A DNA stretch of 64,000 nucleotides from Mycobacterium sp. 852002-51971_SCH5477799-a (lineage in GTDB: Bacteria; Actinomycetota; Actinomycetes; Mycobacteriales; Mycobacteriaceae): contig NZ_LZIF01000116.1 of the NCBI RefSeq assembly GCF_001667145.1, positions 62,001-126,000 on the forward strand. Reading direction: 5' to 3'. A program made the translations under genes and the position numbers. A model generated the notes under the pieces. It had not been told where the DNA came from. It worked only from the letters and a program-made list of their open reading frames with translations, and searched no databases. Positions 1 to 9,021 of the stretch are shown piece by piece. Within the stretch, counting starts at the first letter, position 1; the number at the start of each line of letters is the position of its first letter.

Positions 1-374
1 GCTCCGGAGATCGTGGCGTAGCGGTTGTTCATGAACATGGGCCGGGTCGCCGGCAGCAGCACGCCCAGCGCGATCACCGATGCCACGAGCGCCACGGCGG
101 CCAGCGCGTAACCGACGCCCGGCCTCCAGTGCTCGCGACCCAGGCCGAGGTCCGCCCAGCCCAAGCCCCGCCAGCGCATCAAGATGACCAGCCCAACAGC
201 CGCGGCCGGGACGGTCGCGATGCTCGCCCACGGCGTGGTGAAGTGCGCGATCAGGTTGGTCAGCACCAGCACGACCACGACGACGGCGATGTCGAGGTGG
301 ATCCGGAAGCGGTGCAGCGCCGACTGCTGGGACACCGCGGGTTGAATGTCGGCTGTCCCGGTGGCGTCAAGCAT
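1..374 (-). CDS. Integral membrane protein, N-terminal part (possible CPBP-type protease)
   Basis: Only the first 124 residues are in the window; the gene runs off the left edge. It begins at an ATG on the minus strand at 374. Three hydrophobic spans are visible (about residues 29-45, 52-66 and 88-110), separated by a short charged loop with an LGLG motif. This layout resembles the N-terminus of CPBP (CAAX-type) intramembrane proteases, but the glutamates and histidines that define that family would lie beyond the edge, so the family call is an inference. By position it would match H37Rv Rv1863c. The phosphoketolase gene starts upstream on the same strand and ends 30 bases before this start, so the two may be co-transcribed. 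Confidence 0.6.
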   Translation of the reverse strand, partial: MLDATGTADIQPAVSQQSALHRFRIHLDIAVVVVVLVLTNLIAHFTTPWASIATVPAAAVGLVILMRWRGLGWADLGLGREHWRPGVGYALAAVALVASVIALGVLLPATRPMFMNNRYATISG

Positions 375-404
375 CCGACCAGTTTACCGGCGCCCGACCA
401 TCAC

Positions 405-2807
405 TCACTGCGTTCGTTCTGCTCGCTCAGCCGTCCAGGTCCAGCCGGCGATCCGCGGGTCGTCCTCGCCGTGCTCGCGCGTGTATGTCCGCGCCGCGAG
501 GCGGGCGTCGACCATGCGCTGACGCAACATGGCGGCGCGACTGGCCAGCCCGTCCACTCGATCGATGACGTCCATGACTAGGTGGAAACGGTCCAGATCA
601 TTGAGCATCACCATGTCGAAGGGCGTGGTTGTGGTGCCGCGTTCCTTGAAGCCGCGCACGTGCAGGTGGGCATGGTTGGTGCGACTGTAGGTGAGCCGAT
701 GGATCAACCAGGGATAGCCGTGATAGGCGAAAATGACCGGCCTGTCGCGGGTGAACAGCGCGTCGAACTCGCGGTCGGGCAGGCCGTGCGGGTGCTCTGA
801 ATCCGGCTGTAGCCGCATCAGATCGACGACGTTGATCACGCGGACGCCGAGCTCGGGCAGCTCGGAGCGCAGGATGTCGGCGGCGGCCAGCGTCTCGAGG
901 GTGGGGATGTCGCCGGCGCAGGCCAGCACCACGTCGGGTTCGTCGGTGGCCGTGCTCGCCCAGGGCCAGATGCCCAGGCCGCGCGTGCAGTGCGCGATCG
1001 CTTCGTTCATGTCGAGGTAGGCCAGCGCGGGCTGCTTGCCGGCGACGATGACGTTGATGTAGTCGCGGCTGCGCAGACAGTGATCGGCCACCGAGAGCAG
1101 CGTGTTGCCGTCGGGCGGTAGGTAGACGCGAGTCAGCTCCGGTCGCTTGTTGGCGACCAGGTCGATGAAGCCCGGGTCTTGGTGGGATGCGCCGTTGTGG
1201 TCCTGGCGCCACACGTGCGAACTGAGCAGGTAGTTGAGCGACGCGATCGGCCTGCGCCACGGCAACTCCCGGCTGGTGGCAAGCCATTTCGCGTGCTGGT
1301 TCAGCATCGAGTCGACGATGTGCACGAACGCTTCGTAGCAGTTGAACAACCCATGCCGCCCGGTCAGCAGGTAGCCCTCCAGCCAGCCCTGGCACAGGTG
1401 CTCGGAGAGCACCTCCATCACGCGGCCGTCGGGCGCGAGGTGCTCGTCGTCGGGCTCGACCTCCGACAGCCACACCTTGTCCGTCGACCCGTAGACGGCG
1501 TCGAGCCGATTGGAGGCCGTCTCGTCGGGCCCCATCAGCCGGAACCGGTCGCGGTTGCGGGCGATCACGTCGCGCAGGAACGCACCGAGTACCCGGGTGG
1601 CCTCGTGCGTGGTGGCCGCCGGCCGCTCGACGGCCACGGCGTAGTCGCGAAAGTCCGGCAGGTCCAGATCGTGCAGCAATAACCCGCCGTTGGCGTGCGG
1701 GTTGGCGCTCATCCGGCGATCACCGGTGGGCGCCAGCGCCCGCAATTCGTCACGCAGCCTGCCGTTTTCGTCGAAAAGCTGATCGGGGGAGTAACTGCGC
1801 AGCCACTCCTCGAGCTGGGAGCGGTGCTCGGGATTGTCGTGCGTCTCGGACAGCGGCACCTGATGAGAACGCCAGGTGCCTTCAACCTTCTTGCCGTCGA
1901 CCACCTTCGGCCCGGTCCAGCCTTTGGGCGTGCGCAGCACGATCATCGGCCACACCGGTCGCTCGGCCTGACCGCCGCCGCGGGCCGCGGCCTGGATCGC
2001 CGCGATGTCGTCGAAGGCGTCGTCGAGGGCGGCGGCCAGTTGCTGATGTACGTCGGCCGGGTCGTCGCCGGCGACCGTGATCGGCCGGTAGCCGTAGCCG
2101 CGCAGCAGCGATTCCAGCTCGTCGTGCGGGATGCGGGCCAGCACCGTCGGGTTGGCGATCTTGTAGCCGTTGAGCGCCAGGATGGGCAGCACCGCGCCGT
2201 CGGTCACCGGGTTGAGGAACTTGTTGGAATGCCAGCTGGCGGCAAGCGGCCCGGTTTCGGCCTCGCCGTCACCGACGACGCAGGCCACCACCAAATACGG
2301 GTTGTCCAGAGCGGCGCCGTAGGCGTGGACCAGCGCGTAGCCCAGCTCACCGCCCTCGTGGATGGAACCCGGCGTCTGGGCCGCCACGTGGCTGGGGATG
2401 CCGCCGGGGAAGGAGAACTGCCGGAACAGCTTGCGCAGCCCCTCGGCGTCCTCCTCGATGCCGGTGTACACCTCGCTGTAGGTGCCTTCCAGGTAGGCGT
2501 TGGCGACCAGCCCGGGCCCGCCGTGACCCGGCCCGGTCACGTAGATGACGTCGGCGTCGCGGTTGCGGATGATCCGGTTGAGGTGCGCATAGATGAGGTT
2601 GAGCCCGGGCGTGGTGCCCCAGTGCCCCAGCAATCGCGGTTTGACGTGCTCGGTCGACAACGGCTCGTGGAGCAGCGGGTTGTCCAGCAGGTAGATCTGG
2701 CCGACGGACAAATAATTGGCGGCGCGCCAGTACTTGTCGAGGAGAGCGAGTTCGGCGTCGGAGAGCGGAGATTGCGAGGGCGCGGGGGTTCGGGTTTCTA
2801 GGCTCAC
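405..2807 (-). CDS. xfp: Phosphoketolase (xylulose-5-phosphate/fructose-6-phosphate)
   Basis: Thiamine-diphosphate enzyme that splits xylulose-5-phosphate or fructose-6-phosphate with phosphate, giving acetyl phosphate plus a triose or tetrose phosphate in the cytosol. The 800-residue length is normal for the family. PGHGGPG (residues 93-99) and the ThDP/Mg motif GDGEAETG (179-186) followed by a SWHSNKF stretch are clear, and the remainder is full length to the usual Trp/Tyr-rich C-terminus. The start chosen is a GTG at 2807 giving VSLETRTP; the reading frame is open further upstream, but that part overlaps the next gene and has no family similarity. No strong ribosome site is visible. Acetyl phosphate could feed acetate kinase or phosphotransacetylase, neither of which is nearby. 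As I recall, H37Rv has a different gene (Rv1864c) at this position. Confidence 0.93.
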   Translation of the reverse strand: MSLETRTPAPSQSPLSDAELALLDKYWRAANYLSVGQIYLLDNPLLHEPLSTEHVKPRLLGHWGTTPGLNLIYAHLNRIIRNRDADVIYVTGPGHGGPGLVANAYLEGTYSEVYTGIEEDAEGLRKLFRQFSFPGGIPSHVAAQTPGSIHEGGELGYALVHAYGAALDNPYLVVACVVGDGEAETGPLAASWHSNKFLNPVTDGAVLPILALNGYKIANPTVLARIPHDELESLLRGYGYRPITVAGDDPADVHQQLAAALDDAFDDIAAIQAAARGGGQAERPVWPMIVLRTPKGWTGPKVVDGKKVEGTWRSHQVPLSETHDNPEHRSQLEEWLRSYSPDQLFDENGRLRDELRALAPTGDRRMSANPHANGGLLLHDLDLPDFRDYAVAVERPAATTHEATRVLGAFLRDVIARNRDRFRLMGPDETASNRLDAVYGSTDKVWLSEVEPDDEHLAPDGRVMEVLSEHLCQGWLEGYLLTGRHGLFNCYEAFVHIVDSMLNQHAKWLATSRELPWRRPIASLNYLLSSHVWRQDHNGASHQDPGFIDLVANKRPELTRVYLPPDGNTLLSVADHCLRSRDYINVIVAGKQPALAYLDMNEAIAHCTRGLGIWPWASTATDEPDVVLACAGDIPTLETLAAADILRSELPELGVRVINVVDLMRLQPDSEHPHGLPDREFDALFTRDRPVIFAYHGYPWLIHRLTYSRTNHAHLHVRGFKERGTTTTPFDMVMLNDLDRFHLVMDVIDRVDGLASRAAMLRQRMVDARLAARTYTREHGEDDPRIAGWTWTAERAERTQ

Positions 2808-2851
2808 TCGGCCGATTGTCCGCGCCTTCGGTGAAGAATGCTCGTGCGCAA

Positions 2852-3700
2852 TCAATCCTCGCCGCGGGCGCGGGCCTCGTACGCCTGGCGCTTGGCGACG
2901 TCGACGTCGTCGGTGAAGACGTGGTCGCCGCCGAGCATCCGGTTGAGCGCCTCGGCGATTCGGCGCGGCCAGAACTTCTGGGACACCACCATTGCGCCCG
3001 CCGCTTTGGTGACCCGCACCCTGGGCTTGGGGTGCGCCACCAGATTGACGATCGCGTCGGCGATCTCGGTGGGCTCGGCGTTGCGGAACCCCTTCATGCC
3101 CGGAGTCCCGGCGACCAGCTCGGTGTTGACGAACGTCGGCAACACCGTGGAGAACCTGACCCCCGCCGACCGGTACTCGAGCCGGGCGGAGTCGGTGAAC
3201 GCGACCACCGCATGCTTGCTGGCGCAATAGGTGGCCAGGCCGACGATGTAGAGCTCACCGGCGAGCGAGGCGACATTGATGACGTGCCCATTGCCGCGCG
3301 GGACCATGCGTTGGGCGGCCAGCTTGCTGCCCAGGATCACGCCGTAGACGTTGATGTCCAGGATCCGCCGGGTAACCGCGTCCGGCTCATCGACGATCCT
3401 GCCGACCGGCATGATGCCGGCGTTGTTGACCAACACGTCGATCGGGCCGAGCTGGCGTTCGACCTCGTCCAGGAAATCGGAGAACGAATGCGGATCGGTG
3501 ACGTCGAGCTTCCCGTAGACCTCGAGGCCCAGGTCGGCGCCGGACTCCTTCACCCGCATCTCGTCGACATCGCCGATGGCGACCTTGGCACCCAGTTTGT
3601 GCAGCGCGGTCGCGGTGGCCAGCCCGATTCCCCGGGCGCCCCCGGTGATCACGACGACCTTGCCGCGAACCCTCAGGCCAATCGAAGCCGTGTCTGCCAT
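2852..3700 (-). CDS. Short-chain dehydrogenase/reductase
   Basis: NAD(P)-dependent oxidoreductase of the classical SDR family, 282 residues. The Rossmann nucleotide motif TGGARGIG lies at residues 19-26, NNAG follows around 92-95, a serine precedes the catalytic YCASK (about 157-161), and a C-terminal basic tail extends past the core fold. The ATG at 3700 has a GGAGG ribosome site 6 bases upstream. It sits 44 bases upstream of the phosphoketolase start on the same strand. By order and length it matches H37Rv Rv1865c. The substrate cannot be told from sequence; the extended C-terminus is typical of mycobacterial SDRs annotated for lipid or ketone substrates. Confidence 0.9.
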   Translation of the reverse strand: MADTASIGLRVRGKVVVITGGARGIGLATATALHKLGAKVAIGDVDEMRVKESGADLGLEVYGKLDVTDPHSFSDFLDEVERQLGPIDVLVNNAGIMPVGRIVDEPDAVTRRILDINVYGVILGSKLAAQRMVPRGNGHVINVASLAGELYIVGLATYCASKHAVVAFTDSARLEYRSAGVRFSTVLPTFVNTELVAGTPGMKGFRNAEPTEIADAIVNLVAHPKPRVRVTKAAGAMVVSQKFWPRRIAEALNRMLGGDHVFTDDVDVAKRQAYEARARGED

Positions 3701-3772
3701 GCCGGTCCTCCAGATTTTTGACGGGTGTCAACTTAGGTGACTGGCCAAGCACAGCACTCGAAGTCGCCCGGC

Positions 3773-3812
3773 GCAACAACCCCCGCTGGCTGCACCGACC
3801 GCGGGTTGTTGC
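3773..3812 (-). terminator. Stem-loop terminator downstream of uppP
   Basis: GCAACAACCC at 3773-3782 pairs perfectly with GGGTTGTTGC at 3803-3812, with extra G-C pairing inside the loop. It lies 18 bases after the uppP stop and before the SDR start. It has no U-tract, as is usual for mycobacterial terminators. Confidence 0.6.
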
Positions 3813-3829
3813 CCGACCCGCCCGGTGAC

Positions 3830-4747
3830 TCAGCTCAGGGCGAACCAGACCAGGCTCGCCCCGCCCGCTACGGCGCAGTAGATCGCGAACGGCGTCAATG
3901 TGCGGGTCTCGAAATAGCGCGTCAGGAAGCGCACGGCGAGGTAGGCACAGACGAACGAGGCGACGCTGCCGGCCAGCACCTGGCCACCGATTCCCGCACC
4001 GAGCGGCCCGAAGAGCTCCGGGATCTTGTACACGCCCGCGGCCAAAATGATCGGTGTCGCAAGCAAGAAGGAGAACCGGGCGGCGTCTTCGTGTGACAAG
4101 CCCCGCCACAGGCCGGCCACGATGGTGATCCCCGAGCGGCTGATGCCGGGCAGCAGCGCGAGGATTTGCGCCGCACCGATGACCACGCCCCGGGGCAGGG
4201 GAAGCTGCGCGAGCCGACGGTCGGAGGCCTCGTCGCCGTGTTCGAGTTCCCCGCCGGCCACCGCGGCTCGATCCGGAGTGGGCGCGATGCGCCTGCGAAG
4301 CACTTCGCCGAGGTAAAGCGCGATGCCGTTGAGTAACAGGAACGCCGCGGCGGGGACGGGCTTGCCCAGCGTGGTGCGGAACAGCTGTTCTAGCGCCAGC
4401 CCCGCCAGACCCACCGGGATGGTGCCGGCCACGATCAACCACGCCAGCCGTTCGTCAGGCGTCTGGATCCGCCGGTGCCGCAGCGACGTGCAGAACCCGG
4501 TAAGGATGCGCATCCAGTCGCGCCAGAAGAACACCAGCAGCGCGGCGGCGGTGGCCACATGCAGACCCACAATGAACGCGAGGTAGGGCGATTTGGGGGC
4601 GGACACGCTGAGGTCCTGGGCCCATCGCCCGCCGACCAGTGCCGGCACCAGCACCGCGTGTCCCAGGCTGGAGACCGGGAACAGCTCGGTCACGCCTTGG
4701 AACGCGCCGACCACGACGGCCTCGACGTAGCTCAGGTGCGCGGTCAT
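3830..4747 (-). CDS. uppP: Undecaprenyl-diphosphatase (UppP/BacA family)
   Basis: Membrane phosphatase that recycles undecaprenyl (or mycobacterial decaprenyl) pyrophosphate to the monophosphate carrier used in cell-wall synthesis. 305 residues with about eight membrane spans. The family's first signature is seen as QGVTELFPVSSLGH (residues 16-29) and the second as PGISRSG in the last third, which together carry the catalytic Glu, Ser and Arg residues. The ATG at 4747 has a GGAGG 8 bases upstream. The N-terminal region has an insertion (around residues 40-50) absent from the standard mycobacterial enzyme (H37Rv Rv2136c), so this is probably a second paralogue rather than the housekeeping copy. 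A stem-loop follows the stop codon. Confidence 0.9.
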   Translation of the reverse strand: MTAHLSYVEAVVVGAFQGVTELFPVSSLGHAVLVPALVGGRWAQDLSVSAPKSPYLAFIVGLHVATAAALLVFFWRDWMRILTGFCTSLRHRRIQTPDERLAWLIVAGTIPVGLAGLALEQLFRTTLGKPVPAAAFLLLNGIALYLGEVLRRRIAPTPDRAAVAGGELEHGDEASDRRLAQLPLPRGVVIGAAQILALLPGISRSGITIVAGLWRGLSHEDAARFSFLLATPIILAAGVYKIPELFGPLGAGIGGQVLAGSVASFVCAYLAVRFLTRYFETRTLTPFAIYCAVAGGASLVWFALS

Positions 4748-4966
4748 AGGGAAGCCTCCATGAGACGACGGGTGGGGCCGGGCGGATCGGCCTGTGACGA
4801 TAGCCGACGCCGCGCCGGCGCGGACCTTCGACTGAGCGTTGCGCGACCGCCGATGACGCATGCCCCGAATAGGCTTGCCCAGCTGGCACTTTGGCCGTCA
4901 CCGAGATCGCTCGACGAAGCAAAAGGCCGCCGCGCAGCGGCCTGACCAGGCAGGTACGGTGTGCAG

Positions 4967-7369
4967 ATGGCCGACGGGTTGCTCGATGCCGTGCGCGTTC
5001 TCGACCTGTCGAGCGGTGTCGCGGACGCGGTCACCCGGCTGTTCGCCGACCTGGGCGGCGACGTCCTCAAGGTGGAGCCGCCGGGCGGTTGCCTGAGCCG
5101 GGATGTGCTGCCCACGCTGCGTGGAGCCGGCATTCCGTTCGCCATGCACAACGCCAACAAGCGCAGCGCGGTGCTCGATCCGTTCGATGACGAGGACTGC
5201 GCCCGCTTTCTGGATCTGGCCGCCGAGGCCGACATCGTCGTGGACACCGGCGCCGACGAGCGCGGGGCCATGTTCGGGACATCGGGGGAGGAGCTGGCGG
5301 CCCGCTACCCGCATCTGGTGGTGCTGTCGATCACCGACTTCGGCGCGACTGGTCCGCGGTCGTCATGGCGTGCCACCGATCCCGTCCTGTACGCGATGTG
5401 CGGCGCGCTGTCGCGGTCCGGCCCCACCACCGGCACCCCGGTGTTGCCGCCGGACGGTATCGCGTCGGCGACCGCCGCCGTCCAGGCGGCGTGGGCGGCG
5501 CTCGCGGCGTACTACAACCGATTACGCTGCGGCACAGGCGATTACATCGACTTCTCCTGGTTCGACGCCGTCGTCATGGCGCTCGACCCCGCGTTCGGCG
5601 CACACGGACAGGCCGCCGCCGGTGTCCGCCGCAGCGGGCGGTGGCGGGGCCGGCCGAAGAATCAGGACGCCTACCCGATCTACCCCTGCCAGGACGGTTA
5701 CGTCCGGCTGTGTGTGATGGCGCCGCGCCAGTGGCGTGGCCTGCGGCGCTGGCTGGGGGAGCCGGCGGAGTTCCAGGACCCGAAATACGACGCGATCGGC
5801 GCGCGGTTCGCGGCCTGGCCGCAGATCAGCCGGCTGATCGAGGAGTTGTTCACCGGACAGACCATGAAGGATCTGGTGGCAGCCGGCCAGGCGAACGGAG
5901 TGCCGATCGCCGCGGTGCTGACGCCCGCGCGAATCCCGGGCTCCGAACACTTCCGGGCGGTCGGTGCCATCACCGACACCGAACTCGTCCCCGGCGTGCG
6001 CACCAGCGTGCCGACCGGATATTTCGTCGTCGACGGCCGGCGAGCGGGTTTTCGGACGCCGGTGCCGGCCGCCGGATCCGATGAACCGTATTGGCGCGGC
6101 ACCCCGTCGGTGGTGCCGTCGTCATCGGGCCGGCTCGGCGACTATCCCTTTGCCGGACTGCGGATTCTCGATCTGGGCATCATCGTCGCCGGAGGCGAGT
6201 TGAGCCGCTTGTTCGGCGACCTGGGCGCCGATGTCATCAAAGTCGAAAGCGTCGATTATCCGGACGGATTGAGGCAGGCCCGGATCGGCGATGCCATGAG
6301 CGAGTCGTTCGCCTGGACGCACCGCAATAACCGGGGATTGGGACTGGACCTGCGCAGCACCGAGGGCAAGAAGATCTTTGGGCGCCTGGTGGCCGAGGCC
6401 GACGCGGTGTTCGCCAACTTCAAGCCCGGAACCCTTACGGCACTGGGTTTTTCCTACGATGAGCTGCGCGCCGTCAACCCGCGGATTGTGCTTGCCGAAA
6501 GCAGCGCGTTCGGCGACACCGGGCCGTGGAGCGCCCGGTTGGGTTATGGACCGCTGGTCCGCGCCACCACCGGGGTCACCCGGCTCTGGACGTCCGACGG
6601 CGCGGAGGACGAAGCCGGCCCGGACAGGCACGCGTTCTACGACGCGACGACCGTCTTTCCCGACCACGTGGTGGGGCGGGTGACGGCCATCGGGGCGCTG
6701 GCGGCGCTGATCCACCGCGACCGGGCCGGCCGAGGGACCCATGTCCACGTCTCACAGGCCGAAGTCGTGGTCAACCAACTCGACACGCTCTATGTCACCG
6801 AGGCCGCGCTGGCCGCGGGCGTCGCTCAGATCCGCGAGGACACCAGCCTGCATGCGGTCTACCCCTGCGCGGGTGACGACGAATGGTGCGTCATCTCGAT
6901 CCGGTCCGACGATGAATGGCGCAGGGCCGCATCGGTTTTCGACCACACAGGGTGGGCCGACGATCCGCGCTTCGCGACCGGCGAAGCGCGGCTGGCCCAT
7001 CGCGCCGAGCTGGTGGAGCTGGTCTCCGGCTGGACCCGCACGCGGACGCCGCTGCGGGCGGCCGAGCTGCTGCAGTCGGCCGGCGTCCCGGCCGGGCCGA
7101 TGAATCGCCCGCCGGACGTACTCGAGGACCCCCAGCTGATCGCGCGAAACGTCTACAGCCCAATGACGCATCCGCTGATCGAAAGCCCGTTGCCGGCCGA
7201 GACGGGCCCGGCGCCGTTTCGGCACATCCCGGCGGCCCGGCAGGCTCCGGCGCCGCTGCCCGGCCAGGACACCGTCGAGATCTGCCGAAGCCTGCTGGGC
7301 ATGAACCTCTCGGATATCCAGCGGCTGATCGACGACGGCGTCCTGTCCATCCCGGCCGACACCGCTTAG
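4967..7369 (+). CDS. Tandem-domain CaiB/BaiF CoA-transferase
   Basis: Class III CoA-transferase with two complete-looking CaiB/BaiF units in one 800-residue chain. Each half opens with the family pattern: RVLDLSSG...LFADLGGDVLKVE at residues 10-36, and RILDLGIIVAGG...LGADVIKVE beginning near residue 398. Family members usually work as interlocked homodimers, so the fusion may supply both halves in one polypeptide. I prefer the ATG at 4967 over the in-frame GTG at 4961. It is followed 54 bases later by a thiolase-like gene on the same strand. By order and length it matches H37Rv Rv1866. The acyl-CoA substrate is unknown; the catalytic Asp should be checked in each half because one may be inactive. 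Confidence 0.88.
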   Translation: MADGLLDAVRVLDLSSGVADAVTRLFADLGGDVLKVEPPGGCLSRDVLPTLRGAGIPFAMHNANKRSAVLDPFDDEDCARFLDLAAEADIVVDTGADERGAMFGTSGEELAARYPHLVVLSITDFGATGPRSSWRATDPVLYAMCGALSRSGPTTGTPVLPPDGIASATAAVQAAWAALAAYYNRLRCGTGDYIDFSWFDAVVMALDPAFGAHGQAAAGVRRSGRWRGRPKNQDAYPIYPCQDGYVRLCVMAPRQWRGLRRWLGEPAEFQDPKYDAIGARFAAWPQISRLIEELFTGQTMKDLVAAGQANGVPIAAVLTPARIPGSEHFRAVGAITDTELVPGVRTSVPTGYFVVDGRRAGFRTPVPAAGSDEPYWRGTPSVVPSSSGRLGDYPFAGLRILDLGIIVAGGELSRLFGDLGADVIKVESVDYPDGLRQARIGDAMSESFAWTHRNNRGLGLDLRSTEGKKIFGRLVAEADAVFANFKPGTLTALGFSYDELRAVNPRIVLAESSAFGDTGPWSARLGYGPLVRATTGVTRLWTSDGAEDEAGPDRHAFYDATTVFPDHVVGRVTAIGALAALIHRDRAGRGTHVHVSQAEVVVNQLDTLYVTEAALAAGVAQIREDTSLHAVYPCAGDDEWCVISIRSDDEWRRAASVFDHTGWADDPRFATGEARLAHRAELVELVSGWTRTRTPLRAAELLQSAGVPAGPMNRPPDVLEDPQLIARNVYSPMTHPLIESPLPAETGPAPFRHIPAARQAPAPLPGQDTVEICRSLLGMNLSDIQRLIDDGVLSIPADTA

Positions 7370-7423
7370 CGCTTCCAGGACCGCCAAGGCGGCCAGATCC
7401 ATAGCCACGCTAAATTCGTTCCC

Positions 7424-8908
7424 ATGAGCGTCGACCCCAGGACTCCGGTGTTGATCGGCTACGGCCAGGTCAACCATCGCGACGAGATCGACCCGGCAAC
7501 CCGCTCGGTCGAGCCGATGGACCTGATGGTGGATGCGGCGCGGAAAGCGGCCGGCGCCGCGGTGATCGAGGCAGTGGATTCCATCCGGATCGTGAACATC
7601 CTGTCGGCCCAGTACCGCGACCCGGGCCTGTTACTCGGCCAGCGAATCGGTGCCTCCGACTTCACCACCCTGTACAGCCCGGTCGGCGGCAACGTGCCGC
7701 AGTCACTGGTCAACCAGGCTTGCCTGGACATTCAGCGGGGCCGCGCCAAGGTGGTGCTGCTGGCCGGCGCCGAAACCTGGCGCACCAGGCGCGGTCTGCG
7801 AGCCAAGGGCGCCAAGCTGGTGTGGACCGAACAGGACCAATCGGTCCCGATGGCCGAGGTCAGCGGTGACGACGTCCCCATGGCCGGTGACGCCGAGATC
7901 AGGATCTCCCTCGATCGGCCCGCCTACGTCTACCCGATGTTCGAGGAGGCGCTTCGGATCGCGAGCGCCGAGGCGATCGACGACCACGTCGAGCGCATCG
8001 GAGCGCTGTGGGCACGGTTCAGCGCCGTCGCGGTGGACAATCCGAACGCCTGGATCCGCAAGCCGTCGAGCGCCGACGACATCAGCCAGGCGGGCCCACA
8101 GAACCGGATGATCAGTTGGCCCTATCCCAAGCTGATGAACTCCAACAACATGGTCGACCAGGGCGCGGCGCTGGTGCTGGCCTCGGTCGGGGAGGCGAGG
8201 AGGCTGAAGATCCCCGCCGAGCGATGGGTATTCCCGCACGCGGGCACCGACGCCCACGACACCCCGTCCATCGCCGAGCGCCACGAGCTGCACCGCTCGA
8301 CGGCGATCCGGATCGCCGGTGCGCGGGCGCTGGCACTTGCCGGCTTGGGAATCGACGACATCGACCACGTCGACCTGTACTCCTGCTTTCCCTCCGCGGT
8401 TCAGGTGGCGGCGTCCGAGCTCGGGTTGAGCGTCGACGATCCCGCCCGTCCGCTGACGGTCACCGGCGGGCTGACGTTCGCGGGCGGACCGTGGAGCAAC
8501 TACGTGATGCACTCCATCGCCACCATGGCAGAGTTGCTGGTGGCCAATCCGGGCCGGCGGGGCCTGATCACCGCCAACGGCGGCTACCTGACCAAACACA
8601 GCTTCGGGGTCTACGGCACCGAGCCGCCCGCCGAATTCCGTTGGGAAGACACGCAACCGGCCGTCGATCGGGAACCGACAACGGACGCGGTGGTCGAGTG
8701 GGAAGGCGTCGGCACCGTCGAGGCCTGGACGACGCCGTTCGACCGTGACGGCCAGCCCGAGAAGGCATTCCTGGCCGTACGTACGCCCGATGGGTCGCGC
8801 GCACTGGCCGTAATCACAGATCGCACCGCGGCGCAGGAATCGGTGCGCGAAGACATCGGTGGCGCCAAGGTTGCCGTCGCCGCGGACGGCAGCGCGACGC
8901 TGCAATAA
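7424..8908 (+). CDS. Thiolase-like acetyl-CoA acetyltransferase
   Basis: 494-residue thiolase-superfamily protein, same length as H37Rv Rv1867. The fold markers are present: a GAET segment after the first core strand (about residue 115), a central NNMVDQGAALVL segment, a DLYSCFPSA segment in which the usual HDAF/NHAF histidine motif is altered, and a C-terminal GGLTFAGGPWSNY. The last 80 residues form an OB-like tail of the type found in SCP2/DUF35-associated thiolases. These divergent thiolases often act in lipid or sterol side-chain degradation, but the reaction here is not proven. It follows the CoA-transferase closely and probably shares its transcript. Confidence 0.85.
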   Translation: MSVDPRTPVLIGYGQVNHRDEIDPATRSVEPMDLMVDAARKAAGAAVIEAVDSIRIVNILSAQYRDPGLLLGQRIGASDFTTLYSPVGGNVPQSLVNQACLDIQRGRAKVVLLAGAETWRTRRGLRAKGAKLVWTEQDQSVPMAEVSGDDVPMAGDAEIRISLDRPAYVYPMFEEALRIASAEAIDDHVERIGALWARFSAVAVDNPNAWIRKPSSADDISQAGPQNRMISWPYPKLMNSNNMVDQGAALVLASVGEARRLKIPAERWVFPHAGTDAHDTPSIAERHELHRSTAIRIAGARALALAGLGIDDIDHVDLYSCFPSAVQVAASELGLSVDDPARPLTVTGGLTFAGGPWSNYVMHSIATMAELLVANPGRRGLITANGGYLTKHSFGVYGTEPPAEFRWEDTQPAVDREPTTDAVVEWEGVGTVEAWTTPFDRDGQPEKAFLAVRTPDGSRALAVITDRTAAQESVREDIGGAKVAVAADGSATLQ

Positions 8909-8910
8909 CC

Positions 8911-8960
8911 TCGGCCGGCCTCATCACGCGAGGTGGCCGAACCGTTACCGGACTAACGGT
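8911..8960 (+). terminator. Two adjacent stem-loops after the thiolase gene
   Basis: The first hairpin (8911-8940) pairs TCGGCC and CCTC with GAGG and GGCCGA around ATCACGC. The second has perfect 7-bp arms, ACCGTTA at 8941-8947 and TAACGGT at 8954-8960. They lie 2 bases after the thiolase stop and 62 bases before the next gene. They could end or attenuate the upstream transcript. Confidence 0.5.
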
Positions 8961-9021
8961 CGCGTAGCCCATGCCTGCTTGCCTATTGTTGAGTATTGAG
9001 GGTTGGGGGAGGTGAGCCCAG

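Noticed and set aside
1695-2801. A 368-residue open frame on the plus strand opposite the phosphoketolase
   Set aside because: Same antisense effect of high-GC third positions; no family signal, and the minus-strand enzyme is certain.
7703-8905. A 400-residue minus-strand frame opposite the thiolase gene
   Set aside because: No recognisable motif; its composition is that of an antisense shadow.
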